Shown in pieces: positions 5,700-12,266 of a stretch of DNA of 15,227 nt. Source of the stretch: JBAWZR01 sp037142915. Lineage in GTDB: Bacteria; Patescibacteriota; Minisyncoccia; Moranbacterales; UBA1568. Below the pieces are notes generated by a model. That model was not told the origin of the DNA. It was given only the letters and a program-made list of their open reading frames with translations, and did no database searches. The stretch covers positions 1 to 15,227 of the forward strand of contig JBAWZR010000021.1 of the NCBI GenBank assembly GCA_037142915.1, given 5' to 3'. Every line of letters starts with the position of its first letter. The first letter of the stretch is position 1. Position numbers and translations under genes: made by a program.

Positions 5700-5726
5700 A
5701 AAAACACCCAGAAAAGGGATGTTTTT
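5700..5726 (-). terminator. Terminator-like hairpin in the rplS leader
   Basis: Stem AAAAACA-CCC pairs with GGG-TGTTTTT (one bulged base, 6-nt loop) and a U-tract follows on the minus strand. It lies downstream of the rplS promoter and about 49 nt before the rplS start, so rplS mRNA must read through it. It may end rluD transcription, attenuate rplS, or both. Confidence 0.6.
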
Positions 5727-5738
5727 TGTATCTCCTTT

Positions 5739-5767
5739 ACTATAGCGGGAAAGTCTCCCGCCGTCAA
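5739..5767 (-). promoter_or_regulatory. Promoter of rplS with palindromic spacer
   Basis: On the minus strand, TTGACG (5767-5762), a 17-nt spacer and TATAGT (5744-5739) form a strong promoter. The whole spacer reads GCGGGAGACTTTCCCGC, an inverted repeat with 6-bp arms and a 5-nt centre, which looks like an operator placed between -35 and -10. Confidence 0.75.
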
Positions 5768-5798
5768 TGGCAGCGGATTTTTGAAAAAAAACAAAGCG

Positions 5799-6797
5799 TT
5801 ATTTAGCTGCTCCTAAAAATTCTTTTGGTGTAGGGCTTTCGAAGTGATACACTTCCTTGAAAAGTGTGAAATCAAGTTGGGAGGCGTGGAGGAGGTGACG
5901 AGTATAGTCCTTGGCTTCTTTTTTGGTGACCTTGGTGCCATAGAGGGGATCGCCGATGATAGGGTGACCGAGGTGATTCATATGGACGCGAATCTGGTGG
6001 GTGCGTCCGGTTTTCGGTTTGACTTCGACGAGGTCGGTGCCTTCGAGAGACTGGAGTACTCGGTAGTGAGTGATGGCTTTGCGAGCTGTGCCACGAGTTT
6101 CGTTTTTTTCAGTGATGACGGATTGGTGGGTGCCGTCTTTGGATTTGGCGAGATAGGTGCTGACAGTACCTTTTGCTGGAGCGAGGTGTCCAGAGACGAT
6201 AGCGAGATAGGTTTTGTGTATTTTATGTTGTTGGAAGAGGTGTTTGAATTCCTCGAAAGCGGTTTGTGACTTGGCAAGAATCAGGAGACCGGAGGTGCCT
6301 CGATCAAGACGGTGAACGATACCAGGTCGCAAGGCGTCCCCGTTTACGGGTTTTAATTGAAATTCTGGTTGGGAAGTGTGGATAAGTTGTGGATATCTCC
6401 CAACGAACCAATGAGCGACACTATCGGAGTCGTTGGTTGGTGTGGGATGCGTGAGAATGCCAGCCGGCTTGTCGACAATCAGAAAATGCTCGTTTTCAAA
6501 GATAAGAGTAACAGGAATGTCGGGTCGTGGGTCAAGTGTCGGCGCCTGGAGTTCGGGAATAAAAATATCAATACTATCGTTGGCTTTGACGAGAGTAGTG
6601 GGTTTACTCGGGGCTTGGTTGAGGATGATGTCACGCTCTCGGATGAGGGTGCTGATGACGGTGCGTGAGGGGGTGTCAACAGGCGTTGATGATTGCCATT
6701 TGAGGAGTTGCGGGAGAATACGATGCACCAAAGTATCCAGGCGGAGGCCGGATTCGTGAGGGCGAACGGTGTGATGGAGGTGAGTTGGAGGTAGCAT
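5799..6797 (-). CDS. rluD: RluA/RluD-family rRNA pseudouridine synthase
   Basis: The 332-aa protein converts uridine to pseudouridine in RNA; RluD-type members act on 23S rRNA. The N-terminal region (about 10-82) looks like an S4 RNA-binding domain. The catalytic domain starts with VDKPAG (109-113), carries the signature HRLDRGTSG (162-170) with catalytic Asp165, and ends with the KPKTGRTHQIRVH and HPIIGDPLYG segments typical of the family. Length and order match RluD/RluC/RluA enzymes; which uridine is modified cannot be told from sequence. The S4 region has an extra Pro/Thr/Ser-rich insertion near 36-45. The promoter TATACT ends 9 nt upstream of the ATG, so the mRNA is probably leaderless. 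A run of eight T follows the stop on the minus strand but without a convincing stem. Confidence 0.92.
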   Translation of the reverse strand: MLPPTHLHHTVRPHESGLRLDTLVHRILPQLLKWQSSTPVDTPSRTVISTLIRERDIILNQAPSKPTTLVKANDSIDIFIPELQAPTLDPRPDIPVTLIFENEHFLIVDKPAGILTHPTPTNDSDSVAHWFVGRYPQLIHTSQPEFQLKPVNGDALRPGIVHRLDRGTSGLLILAKSQTAFEEFKHLFQQHKIHKTYLAIVSGHLAPAKGTVSTYLAKSKDGTHQSVITEKNETRGTARKAITHYRVLQSLEGTDLVEVKPKTGRTHQIRVHMNHLGHPIIGDPLYGTKVTKKEAKDYTRHLLHASQLDFTLFKEVYHFESPTPKEFLGAAK

Positions 6798-6805
6798 AGA
6801 CTGGT

Positions 6806-6834
6806 AGTATAGCGGATAAAATGCGTTTTGGCAA
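6806..6834 (-). promoter_or_regulatory. Promoter of rluD
   Basis: On the minus strand, TTGCCA (6834-6829), a 17-nt spacer and TATACT (6811-6806). A start 6-9 nt downstream falls at 6797-6800, on or just before the ATG at 6797, which predicts a leaderless transcript. Confidence 0.65.
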
Positions 6835-6949
6835 CTGAAAAAAATAGGGGGAGTTTTTTACGAATACCTACCATATGTAGTGATATTTATTTTCTTCATA
6901 CATCTACATGAGAGATCCGAGGAATAATTTCCGCTTGGGCGGCGGGCAT

Positions 6950-6978
6950 TTGACAGGAGGTTTTTGGGTAACTATTAT
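6950..6978 (+). promoter_or_regulatory. Promoter of the ahpC-sod operon
   Basis: TTGACA (6950-6955), a 17-nt spacer and TATTAT (6973-6978). The AGGAGG at 6955-6960 overlaps the end of the -35 and the spacer, so it should not be read as a ribosome-binding site for the TTG at 6964 or the out-of-frame ATG at 6977. Confidence 0.7.
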
Positions 6979-7023
6979 GAAGGGACGACGAACAAAATTT
7001 TTCATTTTTTTATCTTCACGATT

Positions 7024-7635
7024 ATGTGTCAATCAGGATGTTGCCAATCTGGCGAAGTGTTTTTTGGAGGGATGCCGGTCATCGGTCAGGCGGTTGCCGA
7101 TTTCGAAATAGAGATGTTTCATGAAGAGCAGATTAAGAAGACGCACCTCTCTGATTATCGAGGGAAGTGGCTGGTTCTCTTCTTCTACCCGGCGGATTTT
7201 ACATTTGTGTGTCCAACAGAGCTGCAGGATTTGGCGCGACGCTATGAAGAGCTCAAGAAGTTGAATACGGAAGTATTGTCGGTCAGCACGGACACGGTGT
7301 ATACACACAAGGCATGGCACGACAGTTCGGTGGCAATCAAAGAAGTTCAGTACCCGATGGTGGCCGATCCGACTGGTGAATTGACCCGTGAGTTCGGTGT
7401 CTATATCGAAGAGGAAGGCATGGCGCGGCGCGGAACATTTATTATCGATCCGGATGGTGTATTGCAAGCATATGAAGTACACGCTAATAATATCGGGCGA
7501 AGTGCGGACGAGCTTTTGCGTAAGTTGGAGGCGGCGCAATTTGTGCGTGAACATGGCGGAGAGGTGTGTCCAGCCAACTGGAAGCCGGGAGCGAAGACTT
7601 TGACACCCGGCCTGGACTTGGTAGGGAAAATTTAA
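7024..7635 (+). CDS. ahpC: AhpC/Prx1-type 2-Cys peroxiredoxin
   Basis: The product (203 aa from ATG 7024) reduces hydrogen peroxide and organic peroxides. The thioredoxin-fold core shows PADFTFVCPTE with peroxidatic Cys63, the RRGTFIIDPDG segment with the conserved Arg, and GGEVCPANW with resolving Cys182, so it is a typical 2-Cys enzyme. The frame is open back to 6964, but the promoter at 6950-6978 predicts transcription from about 6985, which excludes that start. ATG 7024 is preferred; ATG 7072 (MPVIG) is possible but its GGAGG sits only one base away. Starting at 7024 gives a Cys-rich N-terminus (MCQSGCCQSG), an unusual extension for AhpC. It is followed 10 nt later by superoxide dismutase. 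The electron donor (AhpF or thioredoxin) is not in the window. Confidence 0.93.
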   Translation: MCQSGCCQSGEVFFGGMPVIGQAVADFEIEMFHEEQIKKTHLSDYRGKWLVLFFYPADFTFVCPTELQDLARRYEELKKLNTEVLSVSTDTVYTHKAWHDSSVAIKEVQYPMVADPTGELTREFGVYIEEEGMARRGTFIIDPDGVLQAYEVHANNIGRSADELLRKLEAAQFVREHGGEVCPANWKPGAKTLTPGLDLVGKI

Positions 7636-7645
7636 GAGAAAAATT

Positions 7646-8242
7646 ATGTATCAAGCACAAGATTTTCGTGGTCTCATTGGTCTCTCTGGTTTTAGCGAGG
7701 CTCTGCTGACCAATCACTTCGCTCTTTATGAAGGGTATGTGAAGAATGTCAACTTGCTCGAAGAGAAACTGGATGCATTGCGGGCGGCTGACCAATTGGC
7801 GACGCCGGAATATGCCGAGTTGAAGCGACGGTTCGGGTGGGAATGGAATGGAATGCGATTGCATGAATACTACTTTGCCAACCTTACCAAGGAGCAAAAG
7901 CATACTGAAGGGAGTGATCTTCATCAAATCGTCGTGAAGCAATTCGGAAGTGCCGAGGCCTGGGAGAAGGATTTCCGAGCGACGGGTGCGATGCGCGGGA
8001 TCGGTTGGGTGGTATTGGTGTATGATTTCGCCTCGAAGCGGCTGGAGAATACGTGGATCAATGAACATGATGGTGGGCATTTGGCGGGCTGCGTGCCATT
8101 GCTCGTAATGGATGTCTTCGAGCATGCTTTTGTTTTGGATTATGGCACCAAGCGCGCGGAGTATATCGAAGCTTTCTTCAAATCGATCGATTGGGAATTG
8201 GTGAGTAAGCGATTCGACGGTGCTGTAGCGATGGAGAAATAA
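7646..8242 (+). CDS. sodA: Fe/Mn-family superoxide dismutase
   Basis: The 198-aa protein converts superoxide to oxygen and hydrogen peroxide. Metal ligands appear at the expected places: His24 (NHFALYEGYVKNVN), His73 (MRLHEYYFANL), Asp156 and His160 (MDVFEHAFVLDY). The outer-sphere Gln of Mn-SODs lies 15 residues before the ligand Asp in short family members; here that residue is His141 (NEHDGG), a variant that may alter metal preference. Val154 occupies the position two before the ligand Asp. The metal cannot be assigned from sequence. It lies 10 nt after ahpC and almost surely shares its promoter: SOD makes the peroxide that AhpC removes. The ribosome-binding site is weak (AAGAG). There is no signal peptide, so it is cytoplasmic. 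Confidence 0.93.
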   Translation: MYQAQDFRGLIGLSGFSEALLTNHFALYEGYVKNVNLLEEKLDALRAADQLATPEYAELKRRFGWEWNGMRLHEYYFANLTKEQKHTEGSDLHQIVVKQFGSAEAWEKDFRATGAMRGIGWVVLVYDFASKRLENTWINEHDGGHLAGCVPLLVMDVFEHAFVLDYGTKRAEYIEAFFKSIDWELVSKRFDGAVAMEK

Positions 8243-8262
8243 GTGTTGAGGAAGAAAAGGGC

Positions 8263-8350
8263 GGACTTGTTTTTTATGGGAAGTTTTGAAAAATCGCTCC
8301 AAGTCCACTCCCGGGCGCCCGTGGACCGAGTACTGTCCAAAGTTACCCGG
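8263..8350 (+). promoter_or_regulatory. Competing GC-rich hairpins between sod and nrdA
   Basis: GGACTTG (8263-8269) pairs with CAAGTCC (8300-8306). TCCAC (8304-8308) pairs with GTGGA (8321-8325) around the palindrome CGGGCGCCCG (8312-8321). GGAC (8323-8326) pairs with GTCC (8335-8338), and CCGGG (8311-8315) with CCCGG (8346-8350). Several of these are mutually exclusive. It could be the end of the sod transcript or a regulated nrdA leader. No known riboswitch was recognised and no good nrdA promoter was found. Confidence 0.35.
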
Positions 8351-8465
8351 AAGCGTCTTGAATCGATTTTTCGTGCGACAGGATGATAGTAAATAGAATG
8401 GAGAAGCTTCTAAAATAATACAAATCTTAAAAAATTTTCAAATAGAGGGTGGCACTTAGGAGGGA

Positions 8466-11108
8466 GTGGCTGTCTTCTCTACGCGTATGCAAGAAAAAAT
8501 CACCAAGATAAAGAGACGGAATGCCGAGATCGTACCATTTGACGAGATGCGAATCGAACAGGCGGTGGAACAAGCCTGTGATGCGGTTGGTGAATTGGAT
8601 AAAAGTTTTATCCATACGATGACAGAATATGTGCTGCACGACTTGAAGCATATGTGTGATCCGGAAGCGGAGGAATGTATTCCGACCGTGGAAGAAGTGC
8701 AGGATACCGTAGAGAGGAATCTCGTGAAGATCAATCGTTTCGAAGTGGCCAAGGCCTATATTCTGTATCGCGAGAAAAAAAATCAGGAACGAGAGGAGAA
8801 GCACGAGCGGCTCATCAAGCAATTTGAGAAGAAGTCGCTCAAGGTCATCAAGGCAAGCGGCACAAAGGAAACTTTTGATCTCAAGAAAATCAAGGCGGTG
8901 TTCGATCGCTCGGTCAATGGATACTCGAAAGAGTGTTTGTTTGAGGATTTCGTCGAAGCGTTCAAGAAGAATATCGTGGATGAAATTAAGACTTCCGATA
9001 TTGCCCAATTGTTGGTGAAAACCTGCATCGATCTCGTGACGGTGGAAAATATCGCTTGGCAGCACGTGGCGGCACGAATCTTCCTTGGGAATATGTATAA
9101 GCAGGCGACCAAGAATCGCGGCATCGCCCTGAAGCAGGTGTATACGCCAAAGTCCTACAAGGCACTCTTTGATGATTATGTGAAGCGCGAACTCTACTAC
9201 AAGGATTTTTACGAATACTATAGCCCGAAGGATATCCTTGAGGCCGGGAAACTCCTCTCGAAGGATACGGATTTGTCGTACGAATACACGACGCTCTTGT
9301 CCTTGCAGAAGCGGTATCTGCTCAATCCGAACAAAGTGGTGATGGAATTACCGCAGGAGATGTATATGTCGTTGGCGCTCTTCCTCGCTATTCCCGAGCC
9401 GAAGGAGACGCGACTCAAATTCGCTTTCAAGGTGTATGAACAGTGCTCACAACAGCAGATTTCATTGCCGACCCCGACGCTCATCAACGCGCGGACAAAC
9501 TATCATCAATTGTCGAGCTGTTTCAAGATCAATGTTGATGATGATTTGCGCGGTATCTATCACGCATTCGAAAATATGGCCCAGATCTCGAAGTTTGGTG
9601 GTGGCGTAGGCGTGTATCTCGGCAATATCCGAGCGCGAGGGAGTTCGATTCGCGGGGTCTATGGCGCATCGGGCGGTGTCAATCCGTGGGTGAAGATCAT
9701 CAATGATACGGCGACCGCGGTCAATCAACTCGGCGCGCGACTGGGTGCCATCTCGGTGACGCTTGATATCTGGCATCACGATATTTATGATTTCCTCGAC
9801 CTGCAGACGGAGACGGGCGATATTCGCTCGAAGTCATTCGATATTTTCCCGGCGGTGGCGATTCCCGACTTATTTATGCGACGGCTGGCGGAGGATGGTG
9901 ACTGGCAGATGTTCGACCCGCATGAGATCGAGGATCTTTATGGTACGAAATTACAGGACACATTTAATGCTGAGTTCGAAGAGTTTTATATTAAATTGGA
10001 GAATGACACGCGTCTTCGGATGCGGCGGGTGGTGAAGGCCAAGGAAGTATTCAAGAAGTTCTTGAAGACGGTGGTGGAGACAGGGATGCCATATGTGTTC
10101 TTCCGCGATACAGTCAATGCTGTTAACCCCAATAAGCACGAAGGGAATATCTATTCGACTCAACTCTGCACAGAAATTTGCCAGAATACCAAGGCGGCGA
10201 AGTTCCAGGAGGAGCAAATCGAGGATGGGACGATTGTCTTGCGCTATACGCCCGGGGATCTCGTGGTATGCAATCTCGCGTCGATCAATGTGGCCAAAGT
10301 GCATACGCGCAAGGAAATCAATGCGGTATTCCCGACGGTGATGCGAATCCTCGACAATGTGATCACCCTCAACTACTATCCGATCAAAGAAGCAGAGATG
10401 ACGGCGACGAAGTATCGCTCGGTGGGACTCGGCTATCTCGGCTTGGCAGAGTACCTGGCGGTCAATCACCTCGCGTATGATAGCGCCGAGGCTCGGGAGA
10501 AGGTGGACGAACTCTTCTCGGAGTACGCCTATGCGACGTATCGCGCTTCGGTCGACATCGCCAAAGAACGCGGGCATTACCCGCTCTTCAAGGGGAGTGA
10601 ATATTCACAGGGAAAATTATTGGGTAAAAAGAAAGATTGGTTCGTGAAAAACACTAAGCGCGGGAAGGAATGGGACAAACTCTTCGCCGATATGAAACAG
10701 TATGGCGTACGCTTCGGCTATCACACCGCTCCAGCGCCGAATACTTCAACTGCGGGTGTGGTAGGGACGACGGCGGCTTTACTTCCCATTTATAAGAAGT
10801 ACTTCGTGGAGACCAATCTCTCAGCACCGACGATTCGCGTGGCTCCAAAGTTGAATACGAGTAACTTCTGGTACTACAAAGAGTATATCCAGATGGATAT
10901 GAATGATGTGATCGATATGATCGGGACGGTGTACAAGTGGGTAGATCAATCGATTAGCTTCGAGTGGATGATTGACCCAGCCAAGGTCAGCCCGGCGCAA
11001 CTCTACGGCTACTATATGAAGGCTTGGGAGCAGAAGATCAAGACGGTCTACTATGTGCGCTCCCTCTCGGCAGAGATCGCGGATAATTGTGTTTCTTGTT
11101 CGGGGTAA
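8466..11108 (+). CDS. nrdA: Class Ia ribonucleoside-diphosphate reductase, alpha subunit
   Basis: This 880-aa subunit reduces ribonucleotides to deoxyribonucleotides with NrdB. Two consecutive ATP-cone domains are visible (about 11-105 and 123-215), a duplicated allosteric activity module. The barrel follows, with redox cysteines Cys352 (QLSSCF) and Cys602 (VVCNLAS), the thiyl-radical Cys568 and Glu570 (QLCTEI), the YLGLAEYLA segment, the phosphate-binding PNTSTAGVVG region and the radical-transfer Tyr pair (TVYYVRS). The tail ends CVSC, the thioredoxin-reactive swinging pair. Gln566 stands where E. coli NrdA has Asn437. GTG 8466 lies only 2 nt after AGGAGG; ATG 8487 is an alternative, since the first ATP-cone starts after it. 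nrdB follows 34 nt later. Confidence 0.95.
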   Translation: MAVFSTRMQEKITKIKRRNAEIVPFDEMRIEQAVEQACDAVGELDKSFIHTMTEYVLHDLKHMCDPEAEECIPTVEEVQDTVERNLVKINRFEVAKAYILYREKKNQEREEKHERLIKQFEKKSLKVIKASGTKETFDLKKIKAVFDRSVNGYSKECLFEDFVEAFKKNIVDEIKTSDIAQLLVKTCIDLVTVENIAWQHVAARIFLGNMYKQATKNRGIALKQVYTPKSYKALFDDYVKRELYYKDFYEYYSPKDILEAGKLLSKDTDLSYEYTTLLSLQKRYLLNPNKVVMELPQEMYMSLALFLAIPEPKETRLKFAFKVYEQCSQQQISLPTPTLINARTNYHQLSSCFKINVDDDLRGIYHAFENMAQISKFGGGVGVYLGNIRARGSSIRGVYGASGGVNPWVKIINDTATAVNQLGARLGAISVTLDIWHHDIYDFLDLQTETGDIRSKSFDIFPAVAIPDLFMRRLAEDGDWQMFDPHEIEDLYGTKLQDTFNAEFEEFYIKLENDTRLRMRRVVKAKEVFKKFLKTVVETGMPYVFFRDTVNAVNPNKHEGNIYSTQLCTEICQNTKAAKFQEEQIEDGTIVLRYTPGDLVVCNLASINVAKVHTRKEINAVFPTVMRILDNVITLNYYPIKEAEMTATKYRSVGLGYLGLAEYLAVNHLAYDSAEAREKVDELFSEYAYATYRASVDIAKERGHYPLFKGSEYSQGKLLGKKKDWFVKNTKRGKEWDKLFADMKQYGVRFGYHTAPAPNTSTAGVVGTTAALLPIYKKYFVETNLSAPTIRVAPKLNTSNFWYYKEYIQMDMNDVIDMIGTVYKWVDQSISFEWMIDPAKVSPAQLYGYYMKAWEQKIKTVYYVRSLSAEIADNCVSCSG

Positions 11109-11142
11109 AAAACTACTATCAAACAAAGTTAAGAATGTTTTT

Positions 11143-12186
11143 ATGACCAAGAAAATGCAACAGAACCTGATCTTCAATCCCAAGGGGGATGATGATGTGG
11201 CACACCGAACTATCATCAAGGGGGCGACGACCGGATTGTTCAATCTGAACGCGGTCAAATATCCGTGGGCGAAGTCGCTCTACCAGGTGATGATCGGAAA
11301 TTTTTGGATACCAGAGAAGGTTTCAGGGTTGAAGGATGATGCGCGAATGTTTCACACCGACCTCTCGCCCGAAGAACAGCGGGCGTACAAGGGAATCATC
11401 TCCTTTCTCACCTTTCTCGATTCGATTCAGACGGTCAACCTGCCGCACTTCTCGGACTATGTAACATCGCCCGAGGTCAACCTCATCCTCTCGATCCAGG
11501 CCTATCAAGAGGCGATTCACTCGCAGTCGTACGGGACGATCCTCGAGACGGTGGTGGAGAGTAAGGAGCGCGATGAGATCTATTATTTTTGGCGGACGGA
11601 CAAGATTTTGCTCGAGCGCAATAAGTATATCGGGCAGATCTACCAGGATTTCGTTGATGATCCGACGGATAAGAGTTTCTTTCGGGGGATCGTGGCGAAC
11701 TTTCTCCTGGAGTCGATTTATTTCTACAACGGGTTCGCGTTTTTTGACACACTGGTTGATCGGATGAAGATGCTCGCGACGGGGCGGATGATCGCCTATA
11801 TCCGGCGAGATGAATTGACGCACGTGACGATTTTTGCCAATCTTATCCGCGAGATTCGTCGAGAGTTCCCTGAGATTTACGATGAGGAGATGATCCGCAA
11901 GATGATGAAGACCGCGGTAGAGCAAGAAGTCGAGTGGAGTACGCATATCCTGGGCGATAAAATCCCCGGGTTGAATGGCGAATCAACCAAAGATTATACC
12001 CGTTGGCTGGCGAATAACCGTTTGGCGATGCTTAATATCGCCCCGCTCTACCCCGAGGCGATCGAAAATCCCTACAAGCACCTCGACCGTTTGCAGGATA
12101 CCAATGGCGATAAGGGTAACTTCTTCGAAACGACCGTGGTGAACTATACCCAGTCATCGAGTATGAATGGGAGCTGGGATTTCTAA
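11143..12186 (+). CDS. nrdB: Class Ia ribonucleotide reductase, beta subunit
   Basis: This 347-aa ferritin-like subunit holds the metal-radical cofactor that starts NrdA catalysis. All canonical residues are present: ligands Asp93 (FLDSIQ), Glu123 and His126 (QEAIHSQSY), Glu190 (LLESIYFYNGF), Glu224 and His227 (RDELTHV), and radical Tyr130, eight residues into the EAIHSQSY motif. Trp55 in NFWIPEK matches the radical-transfer Trp near the N-terminus. The C-terminal peptide ends NGSWDF, where other NrdB proteins dock on NrdA. The frame is open back into nrdA; ATG 11143 is chosen because the family begins there, though its ribosome-binding site is weak. Intact ligands and Tyr argue for an O2-dependent tyrosyl-radical enzyme and against the metal-free variants. 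A bidirectional terminator follows. Confidence 0.95.
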   Translation: MTKKMQQNLIFNPKGDDDVAHRTIIKGATTGLFNLNAVKYPWAKSLYQVMIGNFWIPEKVSGLKDDARMFHTDLSPEEQRAYKGIISFLTFLDSIQTVNLPHFSDYVTSPEVNLILSIQAYQEAIHSQSYGTILETVVESKERDEIYYFWRTDKILLERNKYIGQIYQDFVDDPTDKSFFRGIVANFLLESIYFYNGFAFFDTLVDRMKMLATGRMIAYIRRDELTHVTIFANLIREIRREFPEIYDEEMIRKMMKTAVEQEVEWSTHILGDKIPGLNGESTKDYTRWLANNRLAMLNIAPLYPEAIENPYKHLDRLQDTNGDKGNFFETTVVNYTQSSSMNGSWDF

Positions 12187-12219
12187 AAAATCCAAGGTGT
12201 TTTATAAAAATTGTAAAAT

Positions 12220-12251
12220 AAAAACAGACATCAGCGTCGATGTCTGTTTTT
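12220..12251. terminator. Bidirectional terminator between nrdB and MFS gene
   Basis: A perfect 13-bp stem AAAAACAGACATC/GATGTCTGTTTTT with a 6-nt loop lies between the convergent nrdB (ends 12186) and MFS gene (ends 12267). It is A/U symmetric, so it serves both. Confidence 0.9.
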
Positions 12252-12266
12252 AATTGATGCTGCAAA

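Noticed and set aside
6964..7023. Upstream extension of ahpC from TTG 6964
   Set aside because: The segment overlaps the -10 of a TTGACA-17-TATTAT promoter, and the AGGAGG in front is part of that promoter.
7484..8308. 274-aa minus-strand frame
   Set aside because: It is antisense to ahpC and sod, whose frames carry clear catalytic motifs.
11053..11142. N-terminal 30-codon extension of nrdB into nrdA
   Set aside because: It overlaps the nrdA C-terminus in another frame and has no family similarity; ATG 11143 fits NrdB.
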